From Casuarina equisetifolia (taxonomy: Eukaryota; Streptophyta; Magnoliopsida; Fagales; Casuarinaceae), in NCBI GenBank assembly GCA_028551475.1, contig CM052360.1, positions 1,166,501 to 1,230,500 of the forward strand: a DNA stretch of 64,000 nucleotides, given 5' to 3'. The position numbers and the translations under genes were made by a program. Within the stretch, counting starts at the first letter, position 1. The number at the start of each line of letters is the position of its first letter. The notes below the pieces were generated by a model. That model did no database searches, was not told the origin of the DNA, and saw only the letters and a list, made by a program, of their open reading frames with translations. Below, piece after piece: positions 60,701 to 64,000 of this stretch.

Positions 60701-61447
60701 CTAAAATCATTTCCATTGGATTTATTCCCAAAGCTTAAAAATATTGAAATCTTTGGCTGCCAAAATCTAGAATCTTTCACAATTTCAGAACAACATGGAT
60801 ATGATATAGTAGCCACAGATCTACTAATCTCTGATTGCCCTAATTTTGTATCTTTTCCAGAAGGAGGACTTCGTGCCCCCAAACTTGGTTCCTTTTGTAT
60901 CGAGAGTTGTCAAAGTTTGAGGTCATTACCATACAACATGTGTAATCTCTTACCCTCTCTTTACTACTTTGAAATAGGTGATTGTCCAGAAGTTGATTCG
61001 TTTTCTAAAGGGGGCTTTCCATCTAGTCTGAACCACATTCGTATCAGTGATTGTAAGAAACTCTTTGCCAAACGGATGGAATGGGGTTTGGAAAATCACC
61101 CATCTATTAGAACAGTGATAATCAGTGGAAAATCAGAAGATGTGGAATCCTTCCCAGAACCAAGTTTGTTGCCTTCCAGTTTGTTCTGTCTGTGTCTCCA
61201 AAATTTTGAAAATATAAAATCCTTGGACGAGAAAGAGCTTAAACACCTCACTTCCCTTGGAGAATTGTATCTTATGAACTGTCCTAACCTCAAGCGCTTA
61301 CCAAGAAAGGGATTCCCTGAGACCCTTATTCGTATTGAGATTGACGAATGCCCTTCGTTGAAGAAGCAGTTGCAAAATAAGAGAGGAAACAGACGGCGAA
61401 AGGTTCCTAATGTGGATAGTATAATAATTGACGAGGTATGTATTTGA
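57737..61447 (+). CDS. CC-NBS-LRR disease-resistance protein (RPP13-like/R13L1 type), intronless
   Basis: One open frame encodes 1236 residues. An N-terminal coiled-coil (Rx-type) domain contains AWLDKLKDIMYDAQEILDEM, the EDVID region. The NB-ARC domain has the P-loop GTGGIGKTT (about 200-208; the usual second residue is Met), RNBS-A DLNAWVCVSQDFD, kinase-2 FLVLDDVWDED with the Trp typical of CC-type NLRs, RNBS-B VIVTTRKKEVA, GLPLAVKAIGG, RNBS-D CFVYCSIFPKDY and MHD (about 493-495). About 650 residues of irregular leucine-rich repeats follow. These proteins sense pathogen effectors in the cytoplasm and trigger cell death and immunity. The start is the ATG in GAAACAATGGCT; the frame is open ten codons further upstream but has no ATG there. 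No inactivating lesion is seen. Confidence 0.96.
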   Translation: MAELATTALPSILRFLFEKLASGELVDFFRQRKLDRDLIDKLETSLIFASKLREDAENKQFADTNVKAWLDKLKDIMYDAQEILDEMATEVLQRQLDTKFETSASKVRNSISGYFSSFVKELEAKIEKLVAKLKHLADQKDVLDLKEGGERKPHERLATTSSVEETNIVGRDDAKKEIVNFLLSDDASHDENVRVIAITGTGGIGKTTLAQLVYKDEKVKEYFDLNAWVCVSQDFDVFRVMKTTLEAITLLSSDIKDLNRLQQTTEEKLLKKKFFLVLDDVWDEDDGKWEELSKPLKSGARGSVVIVTTRKKEVATMMSSVLSYPIDKLSNEDCWSLFTKYAFSDNNFEACPKLEEIGRQIVEKCKGLPLAVKAIGGMLRSNLDVHEWEKTLKSNLWDSLAGQTKILPALSLSYKDLSPDLKQCFVYCSIFPKDYCFSQDKVISLWMAEGLLKENRNQTIEEVGKDYLHALRSRSLLEKSSSYKGASGAFFVMHDLVHDLVKSVSEQYIGTVEVASGHLISSKVRHLSLWADDDYVDSKKFKTLHMPKQLHTFLPLLLPTQHGAIYITNRVLHDLFPILRCLRVLSLSGFINVTKLPKSIGEIKHLRYLNLSSTSIMVLPDSMCKLCNLQTLDLSYCQNLVALPKDMQKLIGLRHLDIWKTHIKEMPVHLGQLQCLQTLTKFVVSKYDGLGIEELGKLTNLHGKLYISELQNVVDPGNALQALLKDKKYLEKLTFEWSAPDILKCQRRVLDNLCPHSNLKMLAIRKYGAESLSDWVGHHLFSNLTSIRLKDCINICSLPPFGQLCSLQELYLSKLSGIIKVGLEFFGCNSSLTKPFGALKILVFKEMLNWERWSFFGDENDCTTFPHLQVLNISNCPKLVGRLPSHLPSLATLEIEGSPQLVTTILSSPAIQDLELNDCNKVLFKELPIGLKSLKINGFRTLECLPKLMVDWSSSIQDLFLRSCLQLEIPSHLDFSSLEKLQLNGCDSLKSFPLDLFPKLKNIEIFGCQNLESFTISEQHGYDIVATDLLISDCPNFVSFPEGGLRAPKLGSFCIESCQSLRSLPYNMCNLLPSLYYFEIGDCPEVDSFSKGGFPSSLNHIRISDCKKLFAKRMEWGLENHPSIRTVIISGKSEDVESFPEPSLLPSSLFCLCLQNFENIKSLDEKELKHLTSLGELYLMNCPNLKRLPRKGFPETLIRIEIDECPSLKKQLQNKRGNRRRKVPNVDSIIIDEVCI

Positions 61448-62837
61448 TGAACAAAAAGCCTCGCATTAATCCCATGTTCTCTCAAAAACGCAGAGAGTGT
61501 TTCAAGAGGGCAACCATGAATGCAGATTTTATAGTTAGGTAATTGCTTTTCTCAAGGAGGAATACTTGAAGGTTAGCTAATTTATCCAACTTCTAAATAT
61601 TTGGTTTAATTCTTCGTCTTGGATCTCATTTATATTGTTAAATTCATGCCACTAAATTATTTTATTTTAAAAAAGTTATAAGCTTTTTTTGGAGATTGTT
61701 ATATGTGCTATGTGCTAAAACATAGAAAACTCACCATTCACCCGTTCATTGCACAAAATCTTTTATGTTAGTGTCTTTTGGTATGTGCCTATGGACAGAC
61801 TAAGTATTCCATGTCCTTAAGAGTCCTTGAAACATTTGAAACATTTGAAACATTTGTTTTTTTCATGGATAAAAATTCATCATTTTCCAATTTGAACAAG
61901 AAAGATTATAGAGTTATTTTTTTATTATCATCAAAAATTACCATGAAGTTAGTATAAGACCAAGAACTCTTGGATCCTTGTGAATCTATAAATATCTCTT
62001 TCACCATCTGTCTTCAATTCCTATATTGGTGCAGGGTCATCTTTCACTGTCAACAACTGGCGTCATACGTCTAGAATTGAAATTGTGAAGTTGCTGTCTC
62101 CCAGTCTCTTTCCCCTTCGCACAGGAGACTTTCCTTTCAAGAAGTATGGAATTTCTATCAAGACTCAAAGAAGCAAGTAGATGGTTTCCCTTAGGTACTT
62201 TGTTCTTGCCGTGTGGCTTTGATGACCAAACTGACGCATTTTTTCCTTCTCTAAAGCTTTCAAGCGACAATGTTTCACCCAAACTTCGGTACAAATCAGC
62301 TAGGTTGCCTTATTGTTTGAAAGAAAGTTAATTTCTTTGTTCAATACAGGAAACTTAACACTTCTCTACTTGAAAAAAGATTAAACTCTAGATCCAACTA
62401 TTGACTCAAATTTAAGTGTTCCTTTCTCTGGATTTTGCTCTTTTGATGAAAAGGTGCTAGAAGTTGCAAGTCGTTAGAGTTATGGAGTGGTGCCAATGTC
62501 ACGAGTCAACGTTTTAAATTGCTATTTGGTATGTTTCTCCCAGAGAGCTGGAACATTGAAGAGGTCATCAATGGCAGCATACCGTATGATCATTGTGAAG
62601 TGTCTGACCTTTTCTTTTTTTTAAAGACTCACACACACCTGGAGGGGGGCGGGGGTGTTACCAGGTCAGGGACCCTTTGGTTTGATTTGATTTATCATTT
62701 TTTTTAAAAAGAAAAAGACTTCAGCAATTGGCTCTTAGATGGTAATATTTTCTGGTAATGATATACAGCAGATCAGTTTTCAATTGTTGGCATTTCCTTT
62801 GCCTTTAGCGTTCTTTGGTTTGTGTAAATAATATACT
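61448..62837 (+). other. 3' flank of the NLR gene
   Basis: Likely NLR 3' UTR with possible spliced extensions. A 61-codon ORF at 62146-62331 has no recognised domain. A G-rich run GGAGGGGGGCGGGGG lies at 62641-62655. Nothing else is supported. Confidence 0.45.
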
Positions 62838-62844
62838 TTGAACA

Positions 62845-63120
62845 GGTGGTTAGATTTATTCTCTAAATATTATGATATATTTATCTTTGACGGTATGAGT
62901 CTAAAATCTTTTGCAGTTTCAGAGCAACATGGACATAATTTGGTAATTGGACGTGTAGGAATTGACAATCACCTTAATTTAAAATCTTTCAAAAAGGAGG
63001 AATTTGTACTGAGCTTCTATTCAGTTCAAAATGTGAAAAATATTGGACAACATCTCACCTCTTGGGAGAACTTTGAAGCAGTTAAGCACATGCAAGAAGT
63101 TAGATTAGTACTTAGATCTT
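62845..63120 (+). pseudogene. NLR leucine-rich-repeat fragment
   Basis: The frame reading SLKSFAVSEQHGHNLVIG and LNLKSFKKEEF matches residues of the intact NLR around 60740-60870 (NLESFTISEQHGYDIVAT and NFVSFPEGG). It is preceded by WLDLFSKYYDIFIFDG, corresponding to LDLFPKLKNIEIFG. No NB-ARC part is present; it is a duplicated scrap of the LRR end about 2.1 kb downstream. Confidence 0.8.
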
Positions 63121-63455
63121 GAACTAATTACCATTGTTATTGTTTATTGATTCAGACACGCGGTCATTTTCTGATGATCAAACCTTGGTAGATGGAAAAA
63201 GGTAACTATTGGTGACAAAGAATTTCTTGCAACTATTCTGGGATCCTTGTTTAATAGCTGACTTGATTCCTCATAACAAATACTAGGCTGCTTGATGTTC
63301 AGCCAGCATACAACACCAATCAGAAGCTAGGTGCAGGTTCTTATACCTTCAGGACTTGAAATTCTGCAACGAGAACTGGCAACTGTATCTTGGATGGTGA
63401 TGCTATGCTACATGTTACTATGCTAGTTGATTGATGTTAGCATAGACAGTATTTG

Positions 63456-64000
63456 ATACTAAATGTTACTATGCTACCTTTTATGTAGCCCTTTTCTAAT
63501 CTTTTATCTATTATTTCAGGTTCATTCCTTGTCTGTTCAACTGGACTTGCTCTTGAATTGTAGTGACAAAACATCGAAAAGGTTTATTCTCCTGCCTTTT
63601 GCTATATCTCTTTATGTATTACATAATATAGCTTCTTTGATCCTTTTCAACTGTGTTTTGCCTGTCTTGCAGTTCTCGTTATTTGCTGAATTGTAATATG
63701 AAATGCTTGAGTGTCAGATGTATTATTGTTCTTTGCCATTTCTGCAGGTTGGTTTTAACCATTCTTTCAATATGTGTGCAACTTGCTTCTTTAACTTTGT
63801 CATCTTTATTTACTTTAGTTTTATGCAGAAATTACACATGAATTTTTTGATGAAAAGAAATCAACGTAAGAGGCAATGAGATCTTTTATGGGAAGGAAAG
63901 GGGCAAAAAATCAACAGAAAAGTGAGCAAAGACCGAGGAGGATAAATCTGTTCATGTTGATGGGGTGAATATGGAAGATGAAACAGATAATGAAAATCCA
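63456..64000 (+). pseudogene. Partial copy of the CCAR1-like gene (exons 15-17 with introns), cut by window end
   Basis: Intron and exon order matches 49505-50200 of the intact gene. Exon-15-like sequence begins at 63520 (VHSLSVQLDLLLNCSDK versus IRSLSLSLDSLLDYSDK). Exon-16-like sequence (63673 on) reads FSLFAEL and then hits TAA. Exon-17-like sequence (63830 on) reads KLHMNFLMKRNQRKRQ and then TGA. Because introns are kept, it arose by DNA duplication rather than retrotransposition. It continues beyond the window. Confidence 0.9.

Noticed and set aside
1..64000. Plant tRNA, rRNA, snoRNA or organelle-derived inserts
   Set aside because: I scanned by eye for tRNA A/B boxes and long organelle-like segments and saw none I could support. 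tRNAscan-SE and an organelle BLAST would settle it.

Overview
The window is nuclear DNA of a flowering plant, most likely a woody eudicot. The genes have many short exons with GT-AG introns and long AT-rich spacers, and there are decayed retroelements. The gene set is plant-specific: a Casparian-strip protein, a NAC factor, a CC-NBS-LRR receptor and a chloroplast lumen protein. Species cannot be fixed from sequence alone. Gene models were built by hand from splice sites, reading frame and remembered family motifs; no database search was run.

Layout. (1) 1-7402, minus strand: three tandem copies of a METTL7-like SAM-dependent methyltransferase gene. Only the third (5116-7402) is clearly intact. 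Copy 1 runs off the left edge and its first exon is split by an insertion; copy 2 has a stop in its transit peptide and a damaged splice site. (2) 8407-11405, minus: an endosulfine (ENSA/ARPP19) gene with the PP2A-B55 inhibitor motif. (3) 11.4-16.9 kb: gene-poor spacer. (4) 16943-21751: a CASP gene (+), a PsbQ-like lumen protein gene (-) and a DUF962/MPO1-like gene (+); the last two are divergent. (5) 22195-31.1 kb: an intact CYP704-like cytochrome P450 (-), then a graveyard of P450 exon copies with a fragment of the methyltransferase gene wedged in. (6) 32477-33498: a NAC factor of the NAP type (-), with an ABRE/CE3-like island 1.5-2 kb upstream. (7) 35.5-38.5 kb: AT-rich spacer with a tandem array. 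(8) 38.6-51.05 kb: a 20-coding-exon gene for a CCAR1/DBC1-like nuclear protein, resembling SHORT ROOT IN SALT MEDIUM 1. (9) 51-57.7 kb: copia reverse-transcriptase debris and a candidate old LTR pair. (10) 57737-61447: an intronless CC-NBS-LRR gene, followed by an LRR fragment and a pseudogene copy of part of the CCAR1-like gene that runs off the right edge.

The genes do not form one evident pathway. The theme is local duplication and decay. The P450 copies carry flanking DNA of the neighbouring MPO1-like gene, so the duplicated unit spanned a gene boundary. A methyltransferase gene piece moved about 19 kb into the P450 block, and a CCAR1-like gene piece lies about 14 kb downstream beside the NLR. 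I found no convincing previously undescribed system. The strongest leads are this mosaic duplication history, the hairpins upstream of two methyltransferase copies and the ABA-type cis module upstream of the NAC gene.
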